DNA from: Limnomonas spitsbergensis
Lineage: Eukaryota > Chlorophyta > Chlorophyceae > Chlamydomonadales
Direction of reading: 5' to 3'
NCBI GenBank assembly: GCA_037349105.1
Contig: JAYJMM010000105.1
Location: 1,054,001-1,118,000 of the forward strand
DNA: 64,000 nucleotides
Shown: one piece after another, positions 11,701-23,800 of the stretch
Layout of the letters: every line of letters starts with the position of its first letter
Position numbering within the stretch: position 1 is the first letter of the stretch
The notes under the pieces: generated by a model
Seen by the model: the letters and a program-made list of their open reading frames with translations, nothing else
Told to the model about the DNA's origin: nothing
The model's database searches: none
Position numbers and translations under genes: made by a program

Positions 11701-13361
11701 CCTAGAGACTGAACCCTGAAGCCACATGAGGTCTGAAGCCACTTAGCCCTAGAGACTGAACCCTGAAGCCACATGAGGCCTGAAGCCACTTAGCCCTAGA
11801 GACTGAACCCTGAAGCCACATAAGGTCTGAAGCCACTTAGCCCTAGAGACTGAACCCTGAAGCCACATGAGGCCTGAAGCCACTTAGCCCTAGAGACTGA
11901 ACCCTGAAGCCACATGAGGCCTGAAGCCACTTTGCCCTATAGACTGAACCCTGAAGCCACATGAGGTCTGAAGCCACTTAGCCCTAGAGACTGAACCCTG
12001 AAGCCACATGAGGTCTGAAGCCACTTAGCCCTATAGACTGAACCCTGAAGCCACATGAGGTCTGAAGCCACTTAGCCCTAGAGACTGAACCCTGAAGCCA
12101 CATGAGGTCTGAAGCCACTTAGCCCTAGAGACTGAACCCTGAAGCCACATGAGGCCTGAAGCCACTTAGCCCTAGAGACTGAACCCTGAAGCCACATGAG
12201 GCCTGAAGCCACTTTGCCCTATAGACTGAACCCTGAAGCCACATGAGGTCTGAAGCCACTTTGCCCTATAGACTGAACCCTGAAGCCACATGAGGACTGA
12301 AGCCACTTAGCCCTAGAGACTGAACCCTGAAGCCACATGAGGCCTGAAGCCACTTTGCCCTATAGACTGAACCCTGAAGCCACATGAGGCCTGAAGCCAC
12401 TTAGCCCTAGAGACTGAACCCTGAAGCCACATGAGGCCTGCAGCCATTAAGCCCTAGAGACTGAACCCTGGAGACCTTGGAGCACCAAGGCTGGCGCCCT
12501 CTCTCAACATCTGTTATGCTTCACCTTGGCCCACGTTCACCTGATTTTGCCTTAATTTATAACATGAGTTCAGGGCACCGAGCATGAAGAACATCACACT
12601 CGACAACATCAATAAATTCTCCACATTGGCACAAGTGGAGGGCGGCGGTGACGGGGTAGGTGCAGGGCAGCACTGGCTACAGGGGAATCACCTAGTCTAC
12701 ACGAAGGAATACCGACTGAATTAATGACGGACTGAATGACTGATCATTTATTCATTATACCCTGTGGGTGCCGTGGAAGGCTGAGTTGTTCGTGCATGGA
12801 GTGCTCTCGATTACGGCCTATTAGCATAATACTACAAGCAGCATGCACACATGACATAGCACGAGCCATTCCCTCCTGGTGCGTCAGGTCAACCTGTCAT
12901 ACTTCCTTCCAAGCCACACTTTTAGGGCCTTCGGGCACTCTTTCTTTCTTCCAACCCTCCTGAATCACTGTCCTCCCTCCTCCCAGGCCACCGCCTCTGA
13001 TCAGCACGGAGCCGTCACCTTTGGGGTGGGCAGCAAGTCCATGATGCGGGACCGAGAAGCAGGAATCAGCTTGCCCGGCTCCCCCGTGGACTCTTCCTCA
13101 CGCAGCGTGATGGGCTCCCCTTCCATGCGTGCTATGCGCGGAACGCTGGCTCTTCCGTCGCTGACAAATAACCGCAACGGACCTGGCAACGGGACCATGA
13201 CCGTGGGGCGGCTGCCCAGATCGCCAGGTGGCGCTCCAATATCGCCCCTAGCCCCAGGTGGCGGCAGCGGTGGCGGCAGCAGTGGTACCGCCCGGTCGAC
13301 TTCGCCTCCCAGCCGGCTGGGATCTAGGCAAGGGGGGAGATCAACGGCTGTGGCTGGATAA
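2741..13361 (+). CDS. Pentatricopeptide-repeat (PPR) protein, ten exons
   Basis: Exons: 2741-2960, 3545-3696, 4578-4760, 5732-5986, 7436-7612, 8249-8359, 9176-9292, 9560-9732, 12574-12655, 12987-13361. All junctions are GT/AG and phase-consistent, giving 614 residues. Exons 2-6 encode ~35-residue helical-hairpin repeats typical of organelle RNA-binding PPR proteins, with motifs such as LEPDVLTCNLVVASC, CARAFNALLRACAKRG, DTETFNCLIRACL and ISTFNTLIKACHQAG. The last ~125 residues are a Ser/Gly/Pro/Arg-rich tail. A role in chloroplast or mitochondrial RNA processing follows from the family, not from this sequence. The N-terminus is uncertain: 2741-2800 is pyrimidine-rich and ends in CAG, so the true exon may start at 2801 with unseen upstream exons carrying the transit peptide. 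Introns 4 and 8 are filled by minisatellites. The specific orthologue is not recognised. Confidence 0.8.
4254..4272 (+). repeat. Interstitial telomere-like CCCTAAA repeat
   Basis: About two and a half tandem copies of the plant/green-algal telomere heptamer (CCCTAAA) lie in an intron of the PPR gene. Similar short tracts occur near 15419 and 20850-20905. They are too short to mark a chromosome end. Confidence 0.7.
6003..7127. repeat. 14-bp minisatellite, about 80 copies, intronic
   Basis: The unit is GGGCGCATTGCCCA, repeated almost perfectly for 1.1 kb directly after the donor of PPR exon 4. Because 14 is not a multiple of three and the unit lacks stops, several frames stay open on both strands; these are not genes. 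A block at about 6245-6495 carries mainly the GGCCGCATTGCCCA variant, while the flanks carry GGGCGC. This suggests local homogenisation. The GCCC-A-GGGC core is nearly self-complementary. Confidence 0.95.
7675..7800 (+). repeat. Dispersed repeat family A, copy 2
   Basis: This degenerate copy lies in an intron of the PPR gene. It shows the family landmarks CAGGGCTTGCTGAACCAG and CTGCAGGCTGTGACGCAGCT in the expected order. Confidence 0.45.
8931..8959 (+). repeat. (CA)n microsatellite
   Basis: A short CA dinucleotide run with one interruption lies in an intron of the PPR gene. Downstream, 9030-9100 is unusually AT-rich (ATT-trinucleotide-like) for this locus. Confidence 0.85.
9780..9945 (+). 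repeat. Dispersed repeat family A, copy 3 (best preserved)
   Basis: This copy contains all the family blocks in order: a GGGACTGAACCTTGATTGGC block, CTATGGCCAGTGG, AGTAGGGCTTGTTGCACCAG, and a GGCTGTGATGTAGCTGCAG block followed by TAGCTAAACT. It lies in intron 8 of the PPR gene, just before a poly-G run (about 10091-10109) and the long 47-bp array. Confidence 0.5.
10203..12470. repeat. 47-bp minisatellite, about 48 copies, intronic
   Basis: This is a 2.27-kb tandem array in PPR intron 8. Each 47-bp unit contains TGAAGCCACATGAGG, then CTGAAGCCACTTAGCCC, then AGAGACTGAA; the TGAAGCCAC core occurs twice per unit. Units differ by a few recurrent changes (GTCTG/GCCTG, TTAGCC/TTTGCC, CTAGAG/CTATAG), and the variants recur in short runs. 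Stops occur in all frames. The last unit decays at about 12440-12475. Confidence 0.95.
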
Positions 13362-13898
13362 GGCCTTGAAAGCTCTCTGTAAAGGCAGAGCCCACAGCTG
13401 GCCACGTGCCTGCTCGCCTCTGTGGTAGGATTGTTTTTAGGTTATGTGATAGATTGAGGCAAAGGGCAGCAGGGGAGTGCTACAACCTGTATGGCTGTAT
13501 CCCTTTCTTCCTGCTAGATCGCCCAATCTGCTGGTGTAGAGCCTGATGCTTAGTCAGGCTTTCTCGAGAACTTATGGCTCATGAGATCGAGCGACTCGTC
13601 TTTTATCTACCCCTGCTGTGGGTGGCCACGCTCTCACCACTTGGAGGCCCACACTTCAGGAATGTGCCAGCAAATGTCTGCTGCTCGTCCACTGCGGACT
13701 TGGGCGTACCAAGCCTGTGCCATCGACGGTGGCCAACAATGCTCACATCGTCAGATCATGTACCGGTAGTATCATTCAACACAGGCCTGCAGAATGTCTC
13801 AACTATGGCCTCATGAAGTGTGCCACATCCGACAAGAAAAGGCCGAGAAGAATGTATGACTGCGCGAGACTGCGAGCAAAGAGAGTGGCAACTCTTAG
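13362..13898. other. Intergenic stretch, probably 3' UTR of the PPR gene
   Basis: No supported exon is seen. A Leu-rich open frame at 13574-13816 has no codon-like features. Any first exon for the small membrane protein ending at 14153 would have to lie here, but no convincing donor-ATG combination was found. Confidence 0.35.
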
Positions 13899-14153
13899 TT
13901 GGCCTCGATCGTCGAAAAGTATAGATCTGTACTCTCTGGGATCACCAAACGTGTCAGGTTAATAACTGCAGTACGGCGGCAGGCTAAGATAGCTATCGGT
14001 AGGCAGATTGATCCTGAAGCTGCTAACAAGGTTTTACCCCTGCACAGCAAATTTCTCACAAAAAACCATATCACAGTGGAGGACCTTCTTTTCCTCATTC
14101 TTCAAGTAGTGGCATACACAGTCATTTCATGCTTGCTGCTTATGGTACTCTGA
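13899..14153 (+). CDS. Terminal exon of a small single-helix membrane protein
   Basis: The open frame begins right after a potential acceptor (ACTCTTAG) and ends in TGA at 14151-14153, giving 84 residues with no internal ATG until the last three codons. An upstream coding exon is therefore required. The peptide has a basic amphipathic half (KYRSVLSGITKRVRL, VRRQAKIAIGRQ) and ends in a hydrophobic helix starting TVEDLLFLILQVVAY. The layout is that of a small organelle-membrane subunit, but I do not recognise the family. It could also be a chance open frame. Confidence 0.35.
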   Translation: MASIVEKYRSVLSGITKRVRLITAVRRQAKIAIGRQIDPEAANKVLPLHSKFLTKNHITVEDLLFLILQVVAYTVISCLLLMVL

Positions 14154-14854
14154 CATTGGTGACTGTGTGACACTGACGAATCACAGCAAGTTCGACATGA
14201 AAACCAGATCAAACGATAAAAAGGAATTTGCCGGAAAATTGCCCGCATCAGATTAACTCATTCACACAAAAGAAACAAGACAACAGCTTTGGACCTAGCA
14301 GTGCAATGGTTGCCAATTTGCCATTCCCCAAGGTTCACACGTTTTCAAACCAGCTTAAACAGGCAACGAAGCCTCAACCAACCCTACCATCAGCCTACAT
14401 AAATAAAACTCAGGGGGCCATTTACTATCACACTAGTTTCAAACCAATGGCTGCTATCCCCTTTGGGTACTTCTGTAGACTGCATCAAAACAAAATGAAT
14501 CTCCTTCATGTCACGCAATTCTAACGATTGCAATGCGAGAAGAGCCCTACTGAGACCTTACCAACCCTCGCTAGGCTTGCATCAGCCTCAAAAAGAGCGT
14601 ACGACATGATTTAGCCAGAGCTTTGAACGAAAAACTGGTAGCACCTACATGCACAAGGACAAAAATGCAAAAAAAGGAAGATGAAAAGATCATGGAGCCC
14701 GAGGTATGCCTATCGCAGCATCACAAAATATAACGAAACGTGGCCAGGAAAGACTATTTGGCGACGCATACTAGCATGCATGGCACCCTGGCGTGAACAT
14801 CAAGGCGCCATGCGCACGTGTTTGCTGCCGATGCAAGCCATCCAGGGCCCACCC
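14154..14854. other. Intergenic stretch between convergent genes
   Basis: Comparatively AT-rich sequence with no supported gene. It lies just beyond the stop codon of the minus-strand ARM-TIR-SAM gene and probably contains its 3' UTR and polyadenylation site. Confidence 0.4.
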
Positions 14855-17800
14855 TCAAGAAAACAACCGATGGAGCTCCTCTACCATCCTCAGTCGCTGC
14901 CCCAGACTCCTCATCCCGAATTCGGCCTCGAGGACCTCGTGCACCAGCCTGGAATCCGCAGACATCCTGAACAGTGCAGGGCAACAGGCCGAGGTTCAGC
15001 AGCTGCTCATGCAGGGATAGCGGCCGGGATGGGGCTCAGAGGCACCGTCAGACTCCTGTCCCATCCGTTCAACAGACTAGCTATCCTTAGGTCATCATTA
15101 ACTTTCAGGGTGCCACTGGACCAGCAGCCCCCCACCCAACCTATGCACCAAGTTGCAAGACGTGACACACTCCGTGTAACAGGCAGATGCACGGGCCAAC
15201 TCCCGACTGCCCTGCCAGTCAGGCGCCCAGGCTTCCATTCCTCTGCTCATACCAGGCGCATCCATGAGCTTTTTAGATGAGCAAGAGATGAGCCTGGGCG
15301 GCCAGCAGCTGCTCCATGGCAAATGGCACCCTGCGCACTTCAGGCAAAACCCTGGGGTCGTTCAGAAGGGGTCCTCGTCTCCCCCACCCAACATCTTTGC
15401 CTGAGGAGACCACTGAGGTTTAGGGTTAAGGGTTAAGGCCCTTCTACCCCCAGTCCTCTACCAGACCATCGCGCGTCTTTACCTGAGGAGACCACTGAGG
15501 GCCATCCCATCCATGTCCTGCTCTCGAAAAGGCTTTGTGTACTCGGCGCACTTCACCTTCTTCAGCCAGTCCTCCACCTTCGCAACAGAGGTGCAATTCA
15601 GTGGTCATATGTGCGTGGGACCGGACCTTTGGGGACCGCCAGGCCGCCGGCACTGGGCCGTTTGGGTCATAATCTTGATTGGCCTATGGCTGGTAGCCTA
15701 AGCAGCACTGCAACAGTGCATGCTGCCCGAGGCCGCCCCGGCGGAAGGCTGTGATAGTGTGATGTAGGTCAAGCGTAGCTGAATTGCACTTCAATAAACA
15801 TAAACATACGTAGACGTGCAGAGGAAGGGGACCAACATGCGCGCTAGTGTTTCGATTTTAAGGCCTTGGTTTGCGTGCATGCTGTACAAGTTAACAGATT
15901 GAGGACCAAGTTCCAAATAAACAAAGGTATGCAGCGCACACTGGGTGGCCCTGTGGCGCCCCTCACACCTTCAACTCAGACCCCTGTTTACATGTTCATG
16001 TTTTTCGTGACTCAGCTACATGTCAGCTACAACCCGGCCTCCTACCAGAGGCCGCAGGTATAGCCAGTCAGGCAGCTGGCGCCGCTGGCCTTTGGCCGGC
16101 CCAGGCTGCATCTCAATTGGGCCCTTCGTAGTCGCAGGGCAGCCTGCTTAAGACCTCGTAACAGAACACTGAAATACTAAACGCTCCCTGCATGTTGGAG
16201 CGTCTGCTCACAAGCCATGCATGCAATGCCATGCAGCGCAACCCACGACTGCTCAACGCCATGCACACCTCAGCACCTCGCATAAACAACCTCCTAAGCA
16301 GCTTGCACCCTCACGAGCAACTTTGCTGAACCTTGCACATGACCTGCCATCTTGCACCCTCCATGCCCAGCCCTCGCACCTCCACCACCGACCAGTTGTC
16401 AGGGTTGTCTGCGCCCATCTTGGCTGTGGTGAAGTCTCCCACACTCCGCTTCTCAGCGAGGTCACTAGTGCTTGTAGCCGAAGGCGGCCTGTGACGGGTT
16501 TGGATCACAATTTTTAGTTCAGGGTGCTGCATGTTAAGTTCAGCCATGTCACGGCCTGCAGCCGGGGGACCTAAAGCATCAAGCCCTGGTACTGGGGCCA
16601 CTGGCTCTAGGACAGTCAAGGTCTCGTCTTCATCAGGCCAGTGGTGGTCACCCAGCGGCCTGCTCAATATAGTATGGCACACACTACAGCAAGCACAGGC
16701 TTGGATTTGTGCAGGGGGGACACTCAGAGTCAAGACATCCAGACCGTTCAAGACATCCAGACCAGCACCAACGGGAATGCTCACTAGAGCCCCCCATGCT
16801 TCGGCGCACTTGTGGCCGGGTCCAACTTCACCCACAGCCGTTTGCATTCAAAGACCAACCTCGCAGAAATGGGCATGAAATCGTTTAAGGGCCCATCACA
16901 TTTCTTTCCCACTCAAAGAACCCAGCAGTGTTTGAGCTGGCGCTGAACTACCTGGTGTGGGGGGTGACCACACCTTTTCTGGGTGTCATTGGAAAGCAAC
17001 CCATGAAGCTGTCAGGCACATCAACACCTGATAGCGCCGGACCGGCGCTCGAGGTAAAGCCTTCCCGGCGTACGAGGTCCCGGGGAAAAAATATGCATGG
17101 TGTGCGCAATCAAGGCAAAAGTATGGAGCCCAATAAATGCGCTAGATTGCGGGTGGGTGGCTAAAGGCTGCAGCAGGGTCCCGGGAGGTGGCAGAAATGT
17201 TGCGTGAGGCTGCGGGCACCCCCAAAAGCTTCTAGCCGTCACACCTGCCGTCCTCCCCCAGCTCCTTGACCAGGAACGGTATCTTAGCGGGGATCCTCCG
17301 GGCATCACTCATGTCGAAGTACAGCCGTGTGCCCATGAGCGCCCCCAGCCAGCCTGAGGGCTTGTAGCCGCTCTCCATGATAACGGGGACAATCTTCTTG
17401 CGCTGCTGGAATGCATACTCCGCCTCTGTACGACAGGCCTGGGGGGCGCAGGAACGATGTAGAGGCCATGCATGCGTGTTGGGCATGGTGACCACCCATT
17501 GTGATTATTTTGTGATTCATTGAGGGAGACTAAAATCCTCGAAAGAAGTGCCACAGGCGATAAAATTGCCAACTCTCTTTTGTTTCCGTTTGTTTTGGGG
17601 ACATTTTCGGTACAGAGCCACTGGAGTCAACACCAACAATTGTTTGAAATCGTGTTCCGGTACGAGTTATACCCAGTACCGACTAATAGAATCACTGGTT
17701 TCCACAAACCAGTGTTGATACAAATATTTCCCCAGTGATGAGGCGCAAGGGTTGTGCGTGTGTGAGCCCATGCCAGTCCCCTCATCTGGAGGGCTATTAG

Positions 17801-20800
17801 CTAGGAAAACTTGCACAGCCTCCAGGGCACGTTTGCAGTGCAGGCGTCCTCAGATCTTTTTACTGACATAAGTAAGCATTTCAGGCCCCTCAACCTCGTG
17901 CGTTTCAGTTCACCTCCCTCTAGCCGCATCTATAACACTCCATGTGAAGGTATGGTATTTGTATTCCTGTGTTAAGAGCCGGTCATATCGCCGCCTCGCT
18001 AAATACTGTCCGTGTCTCTGATAGCGATTATGATGTTCTCCTCACACAGTCCTTGTGGAGTGCATCGGTACCTCAGTACAGAATGTACGCTCTCAAATAT
18101 TTCGTAGCAGTAAAAATGCTGCAACATTCTCCTCACATTGTTCTTGGTGCTCACCTGACTCTCCTTATACTTCTTGCTCACACACACCAGTACCACCGCA
18201 CTGCCCTCCACGGCGTGGGCCATGGCCTCCAGTGTTGAGCCGGACATCCTATCCACATCCATCCATGTCTGAGGGCATGTGAGAGAGGGGCAGTAGAGGC
18301 GGGTCAGGCACCGGTCCATGATGCAGTACATGAGGTACGGCATACTGCCTCACAGCCTCCACAATATGGAACATGATGGCGATTGGGGAGCCAGGGGACA
18401 CCCTCCATCCTCTATTCCCAGGGCAGCCCTCTCCTACCGCCCTGCCCCTTTCCCCCATCCCCCTAACCTCCACTCCCCTAACCTTCCCTCCGTCCCCTGA
18501 CCTTCGCTCCCCTCCTTTCCTCCCCTCCTTATCCAATTGTCCCACATCAGAGCCCAGCCACATGACCTATTGCATGCTCTGGCAGGTCTGGCTGTCCCTA
18601 CCCCTCCCCTCCCTGACATGACAGAACCTGACCCAGCAACGCCATCCATTCTTGACCGCCCTTTCCCCCAGAGGCCCACCTGGTACCCTGCGGGCAAGGA
18701 GGAGAACAGGCACACACAACTTCAAACTCAGCCACACTGTCCAATGCATAGCAACCATGAGCAGCAGCCATACCAAGACAAGCGTGGGCAGTAAGGTTCA
18801 CAAGGTTGCATCCTCCCAACAGCTGATCATGCACGCTGCTCCCACACTGGGTTCAAGGCGTCATTCGCCCCGTCAAGCATTCCTAAGCAATCCTCCACCT
18901 TCGTCAACATCTTAAGCTAGGCACAAGGTTAGCAAAACCCTCGTGAGAGAAATCCTGCAACAGGTGTTTCTGTAGCGGACAAGCACTGCCTACTAGAGTC
19001 CAATATGCCTAGTTCAGCTACTTCATTGTTGCCAAATCAGTGCCCTGAGCTAGGCAGCCCTGTCTGGTTGCCCGCCCTGCCCTGAATACCCTCCACTGCA
19101 CACTCTAGGACAGGCCGTTATAGCTATTCAACAACCGGTGCAAGCATTTCTTTAAGGGTGTTTCAGCTAGGTTACAGCCTACGGCTAGGAAGGCCTGGTG
19201 CAGCATGCCCGGCTGCCTGGGCTACTGGCCGTAGGCTTGTCAAGGTTTGGTCCCCATCGGCTCAATGCTGCCTGCCACAATGGCCTGGTGTGCACTATAC
19301 TATGATAAGCAACAATGTCATGTTCCTCATGCGCTCACCAGCCCTCTGCAAACTCACAGCCAGGCCGCAACACCTGCAACATTTGCCCTCTACACTATCA
19401 ACCAGGCTGCAACATCTGCAACAACTCCTGCCCAGCCCTCTGCACATTCTCCACCATGCTGCAACACCTGCAACATTTGCTCACCAGCCTTCTGCACACT
19501 CACATTGCGGCCGCAACACCTGCAACATCTCTTTGCAAGACCTCTGCACTCTATCAACCATGCCGCACCATCTGCAACAACTCCTGTCTAGTCCTCTGCA
19601 CATTTTTCACCAGGCTGCAACACCTGCAACATCTGCTCACCAGCCTTCTGCAGCTCGCTTTTGATAAGCAGCACGCTCTGCTGGCATCCCCACTCGTAGG
19701 ACAACATGACATGCTCATAGCCCTCGACCTGGCCCAGGATCTCATCCCGGTCGCTGAGCCCGCTGGCAGCCGCCGTACTGCCCATCAGACTCTTCACATC
19801 CTTTTCAAGGCCTGCAAGGCAGTCCACAAAAGATAAGGACGGCGAAGCAGCGCCTTGTACCTCTTTGCATTCCTCGCCTTCCCATTCTGTTGCTCAAGCC
19901 TGCATCACATATACCATCTCCATTCAGTATCTCAAATTTGCATCACGTCTTAAGCCAAACATGCGCAGCTGCCTGTGGTCGACACCAGTGTTGATTTAAG
20001 TGCACCATACCATCTTTGGGGGACTGCCAAGCGACCACCACAGGGCCGATTGGGGCCAAAGTTAGACCGACCTTCGGCTGGTGGACCAAGCAGCAAGCCC
20101 TGCTGGCCATAAGGCGTGTTCTAGATGAAGTGTGACTGAATTGTGCTATAATAAATACTCGTCAACACTGCTGGACCCCCCTGTATGGGAGAGAGATAGC
20201 CTAGGTGTCTATGAGGGTTGATTGTGTTAACCCTGGACCCTTATGAACATCCCTGCTCCCTCCCCCATGCTGCACCGACCAGCATGCACCTAGAGTCAAC
20301 AGCTCTCCCTGAGCCTCTTCCCCCCTGCACAAAAACAGTTACAACTGAAGTGCCCGCTCTCACATCATTTCCCCTGCTGTTGAGGGGCCTGTTGCAGATG
20401 AACTGCCCGTCCCCCCCATCTAGCCAGCTGCCCAGGAGCTTATTACAGCTGCAGTGCCCGTCCATTCCCCAACCATCCCCCCCTGTCCACCAGCACTGCA
20501 CACACCCAAAGTCCATAGCGCTCCCTTGGCAACCTCCTTAGTCTTGGGACTCTCAGTCGTATTCAAGATGTTACGGATCGCATCCACTAGGCCTGAGAAC
20601 TCCACAATCTGCTTGCGGGATTGATCATTGAACGCCAGGTTCCAGATAGCGCTGAGTGCGTACCGCTGCGCCGCCTCGTTGTTGTGGTGGCGCCCAAACA
20701 GGACCTCAGCCAGCAGGCCCACGCCACCATGATTGCAGATGAGGCCCTGCGGGCGAGAGGGGTCGGGGTATCGACACGGACCACCCATGAACTATCAAAC

Positions 20801-23800
20801 TGTGCATGTCCTGCGGACGAGGGGTGCAGGTATGGAGGTATGGCCCTAAATCCTAAACCCTACACCCTTAACTAGGTATAGCCCTAGCCCTAAACCCTAA
20901 ATTAGGTATAAATGTGTGCGGGTATGGAGGTGACATACACCGCCTATAAACTACAAAAACGTGCATCTCGTAACTCTCATTAATCCTTTCAACCTGAATT
21001 TTAACAATTAAGAAATAGTGGTATGGGCAGGGATCAGATTAACTGTCACGTACACAGGCTGACAGACCTGCATGCCTTTCGTTATTCCAGGTCACCGGTA
21101 CTTCAGGCACACTACACCTGCGTTACAGCCTACGTCCAAGGGGTCCTCGTGGCAACCCCTGATGCATGCACCTCTGGCTGAAATTTGATCACAGTGAAGT
21201 CCCTCTCGACCAAGTGGTAGCTGTACGGTAGCCTTCCCAAGGTGGTCGGGTGCTTTCGCTACACTGACCCGCACGCACCTTGTTCCTGTCATTGATGGCT
21301 AAGTTGGAGAGGCCCTGACAAAGCTTCCAAACGGTCCAGAAGGTCCCATAGCACATGATGCCCTGCAGCCATCAGAGCAAGGAACATGGCAGGTTTAGGG
21401 ATCAGTTCCAAGGTTGAGAATCCAAATTCAGCTAATTAAGGAGGTATAGGGTCCAGCGTTCTGATCCCGCTACATGGGCCATACAAAATCTTGTGTGCCA
21501 CAGATCCCTAAAGGGTTCAGCATTGAGGATATCTGGTCTTAAACCGAGGGTAGTGCAAGGACTGGTCCCCTTCTAGCACACACAGGGGTCTGGAGGGGTC
21601 TTCAGCGCTAAGACCTCCGGACAACACCTTAACAAAATGCTATTCTCAGGATCCTGCCGCAGCATGCCCCAGGCCCTGTCCCGGCACGCCCTAGGACCCT
21701 ACCACGGCATACCCTAGGACCCTACCACGGCATGCCCCAGGACCCTACCATGGCATGCCCCAGGACCCTACCATGGCATGCCCCAGGACCCTACCATGGC
21801 ATGCCCCAGGACCCTACCACGGCATACCCCAGGACCCTGCCACGGCATGCCCCAGGACCCTGTCCCGGCATGCCCTAGGACCCTGCCACGGCATGCCCCA
21901 GGACCCTGTCTGGCATGCCCCAGGACCCTGCCACGGCATGCCCTAGGACCCTGCCACAGCATGCCCCAGGACCCTACCACAGCATGCCCCAGGACCCTGT
22001 CTCGGTATGCCCTAGGACCCTGCCACGGCATGCCCCAGGACCCTGTCTGGCATGCCCCAGGACCCTGCCACGGCATGCCCTAGGACCCTACCATGGCATG
22101 CCCCAGGACCCTACCATGCCATGCCCCAGGACACTGCCCGGCATGCCCTAGGACCCTGCCACGGCATGCTCCAGGACCCTACCACGGCATGCCCCAGGAC
22201 CCTGTCCCGGCATGCCCTAGGACCCTACTATGGCATGCCCCAGGACCCTGCCCAGCATACCCTCGGACCCTGCCCGGCATGCCCCAGGACCCTGCCACGG
22301 CATGCCCTAGGACCCTACCACGGCATGCCCCAGGACCCTGCCTCGGCATGCCCCAGGACCCTGCCCGGCATGCCCCAGGACCCTGCCCGGCATGCCCTAA
22401 GACCCTGCCACGGCATGCCCCAGGACCCTACCACGGCATGCACTAGGACCATGTCCCGGCATGCCCTAGGACCCTACCATGGCATGCCCCAGGGCCCTGC
22501 CCCGGCATGCCCCAGGACCCTGCCTGGCATGCCCCAGGACCCTGCCCGGCATGCCCCAGGACCCTGCCGCGGCATGCCTCTCAGCCCCCGTGTTTCCCGC
22601 CTCACCTGGCATGACGCGTCCAGCACTTCCAGCATCTCCTGTACGAGCTCCTCGTCTATCTGCAGGCGGGTGTTGTTCTCCTCATGACCAACGAGGCACG
22701 CAACAGTTACCGCAGCATTGATACGCAGCGCAGGGTCCTGTTGGGGGAGGAGCAAGGGGAGTAGGTAATAATTAGTATATAATTGATTAGGTAGTTTTTA
22801 AACAAAACGAATTCTGACTGGCATGCCTCCATCAAGCACCGTCCCTTCCAAGCACTACTGCCATGGTCTGGCATTCCAGCCTTCATGAGTTCACGCCCTT
22901 TCTCCCCCTCTCCTCCCATCGTCTGCATCATCATCATCTCTTAGGGTTCCGGGCCCCAAACCTTAGGACTTTATCCGAAGTGCCCCTCCTCCCCCCTCTG
23001 CACCGCTGCCTGCTTCATGATCTCCAGGGTTTAGGGTCCAAACCATAAACCCTACATTCTCTGTCTCCCCCCTCTGAACCCTTGCCTGCTTCATGTTCTC
23101 AAGGGTTTACGGCCGAATCCTTAGCCCTTAACTCCAAATAACCTTTGCACCACCCCCCTCACCGTTGCATGCTTCATGATTCCCAGCATCGAGTCCACCG
23201 TGCCGGTCTGCACCAGCAGTGCATGCTGCTTCGTGTTGTGCGCCAGGTTCCGTAGCACGGCAGCTGACCGGTTCTCCACCTGACTCTGCTTGTACCTGTC
23301 ACCAGCCTGAACGTAAATCACACACATGCCCATCTTGGCCTTAGACTTTCTACAAGTGCATCTTTCTACACTCATACACGCAGACAAATACTGCATGCCT
23401 ACCCAGATCTGTCTAAGAGGCTCATGCTTGGGCGATAAAGGGGGAAGGAGGAACTGGCTGCTGTTGAACTGGCAAGCGAGTGTGCGCTGGGGGCCACATC
23501 AGGTAGAGGCAGCCCGCCCGGTTCTATTAGCGCACCAGGATTCAAGCACCATGCTCGGGCATGGTGCTGTAGCATGGTGCTTGGACCCTGGTGTATGCCC
23601 GCAAACTAACTGAGTGGTGTGGCTAGACAAGCGCAAGCATTGATCAGATACCTGCCCGCACCATCCTTGTTGACACAAGCCTGCCGCTGTTAAACATAAT
23701 GCAGAATATCTCAAAGATCCCATCACCTCTCGAGCTGCACCAGCCTTGGAGGGGCGGCACATGGAAACCAGCTGCGGGACGAGGCCAGACGTAACGATGG

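Noticed and set aside
6003..12470. Regular repeats considered as CRISPR arrays
   Set aside because: Units are contiguous without unique spacers, and the genes around are eukaryotic with introns.
14681..15280. 199-codon plus-strand frame
   Set aside because: It runs antisense to the SAM exon of the ARM-TIR-SAM gene and has no coding features.
17021..17308. Minus-strand frame just past the TIR exon as a further exon
   Set aside because: It shows no conserved features and breaks phase; the splice to 16488 gives a continuous linker into the SAM domain.
18830..18915. Second SAM-like segment on the minus strand (VEDCLGML after GACGAAG)
   Set aside because: Only ~20 bases resemble the SAM exon start; the frame then stops and lacks the SAM core. 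Chance or a tiny remnant.
21755..22687. Plus-strand frames of ACPRTLPRHAPG peptides
   Set aside because: They are artefacts of the 23-bp minisatellite.
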